DNA of 64,000 nucleotides, from positions 1,975,143 to 2,039,142 of the forward strand of contig NZ_JACSKH010000001.1 of the NCBI RefSeq assembly GCF_018617485.1, written 5' to 3'. Source of the stretch: Exiguobacterium sp. s124 (GTDB lineage: Bacteria; Bacillota; Bacilli; Exiguobacteriales; Exiguobacteriaceae). Below the pieces are notes generated by a model. The model did not search any database. It was not told the origin of the DNA and was given only the letters and a program-made list of their open reading frames with translations. The number at the start of each line of letters is the position of its first letter. Within the stretch, counting starts at the first letter, position 1. Below, one piece after another: positions 63,992 to 64,000 of the stretch. The translations under genes and the position numbers were made by a program.

Positions 63992-64000
63992 CTTGCCTGG
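63992..64000 (-). rRNA. Probable 3' end of 5S rRNA (cut by the window edge)
   Basis: The minus strand begins CCAGGCAAG at the edge, as bacterial 5S rRNA ends, and a tRNA array starting with Asn-Ser-Glu commonly follows rrn operons in Bacillales. Only nine bases are visible, so this is an inference. Confidence 0.35.

Overview
The window looks like a chromosomal segment of a low-to-moderate GC Firmicute of the order Bacillales. Nearly every protein has a recognisable Bacillus subtilis counterpart (AddAB, ComK, CssRS, EcsAB, ScoC, PrsA, YhaM, TnrA, MsmX, GlgCDAP). The ecsBA ... hit ... yhaH-scoC-yhaI-prsA-yhaM block keeps the Bacillus neighbourhood, and promoters carry textbook Bacillus operators (CcpA cre, TnrA, LexA, Fur, PerR-like, sigma-B). 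Base composition near 50% GC and the many differences from Bacillus (no glgB in the glycogen operon, tnrA beside amtB, hem genes downstream of tnrA) suggest Exiguobacterium or a close relative. That genus call is an inference.

Layout. 1-932: start of a MarR-controlled ABC exporter. 1101-8133: addAB recombination helicase-nuclease. 8292-9558: truncated globin and two convergent uncharacterised proteins, one very acidic and one very basic. 9686-12754: a lone RND pump with a structured leader. 12841-15468: comK and the secretion-stress pair cssR-cssS. 15576-15668: an unlisted 30-residue protein behind a Fur box. 15780-18408: csoR-copA-copZ copper operon. 18500-22724: acyl-CoA synthetase lcfB, a degenerate PTS IIA-like protein, an AT-rich phosphotransferase gene and lplJ. 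22796-27124: a HAD phosphatase and hemE-hemH-hemY. 27242-28973: divergent tnrA/amtB sharing one perfect TnrA box.

29106-37236 is the secretion and quality-control block: ecsAB, a sigma-B-type glsB gene, a TcaA-like membrane protein, hit, yhaH, scoC, yhaI, prsA and yhaM. 37348-39660: corA, SOS-controlled dinB and a small protein. 39711-43148: an SLC13-type permease and yheBA. 43200-46692: PucR-type regulator, msmX and a two-gene amino-acid ABC transporter. 46819-55703: pgcA, a rhodanese and glgC-D-A-P under a perfect cre, so sugar-phosphate to glycogen flow is encoded together. 55858-59330: a class A penicillin-binding protein, a possible NlpC-like protein and two membrane proteins. 59362-61416: trmL-ogt-queG (tRNA modification and alkylation repair). 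61484-64000: tRNA-Gly, a frameshifted DUF2332 gene, then 13 tRNAs in one minus-strand array whose upstream end reaches what looks like the 3' end of a 5S rRNA, so an rRNA operon probably begins just beyond the right edge.

No CRISPR array, insertion sequence, integrase or prophage gene was seen. No stretch longer than 300 bases lacks a gene. No clear new multi-gene defence or metabolic system was found. The least explained items are the Fur-box small protein, the cysteine-free PrsA, the structured leader of the RND pump, the His-less IIA-like protein, the NlpC-like gene and the homopolymer frameshift in the DUF2332 gene. Starts were chosen by ribosome-binding site (RBS) spacing; several are TTG or GTG.
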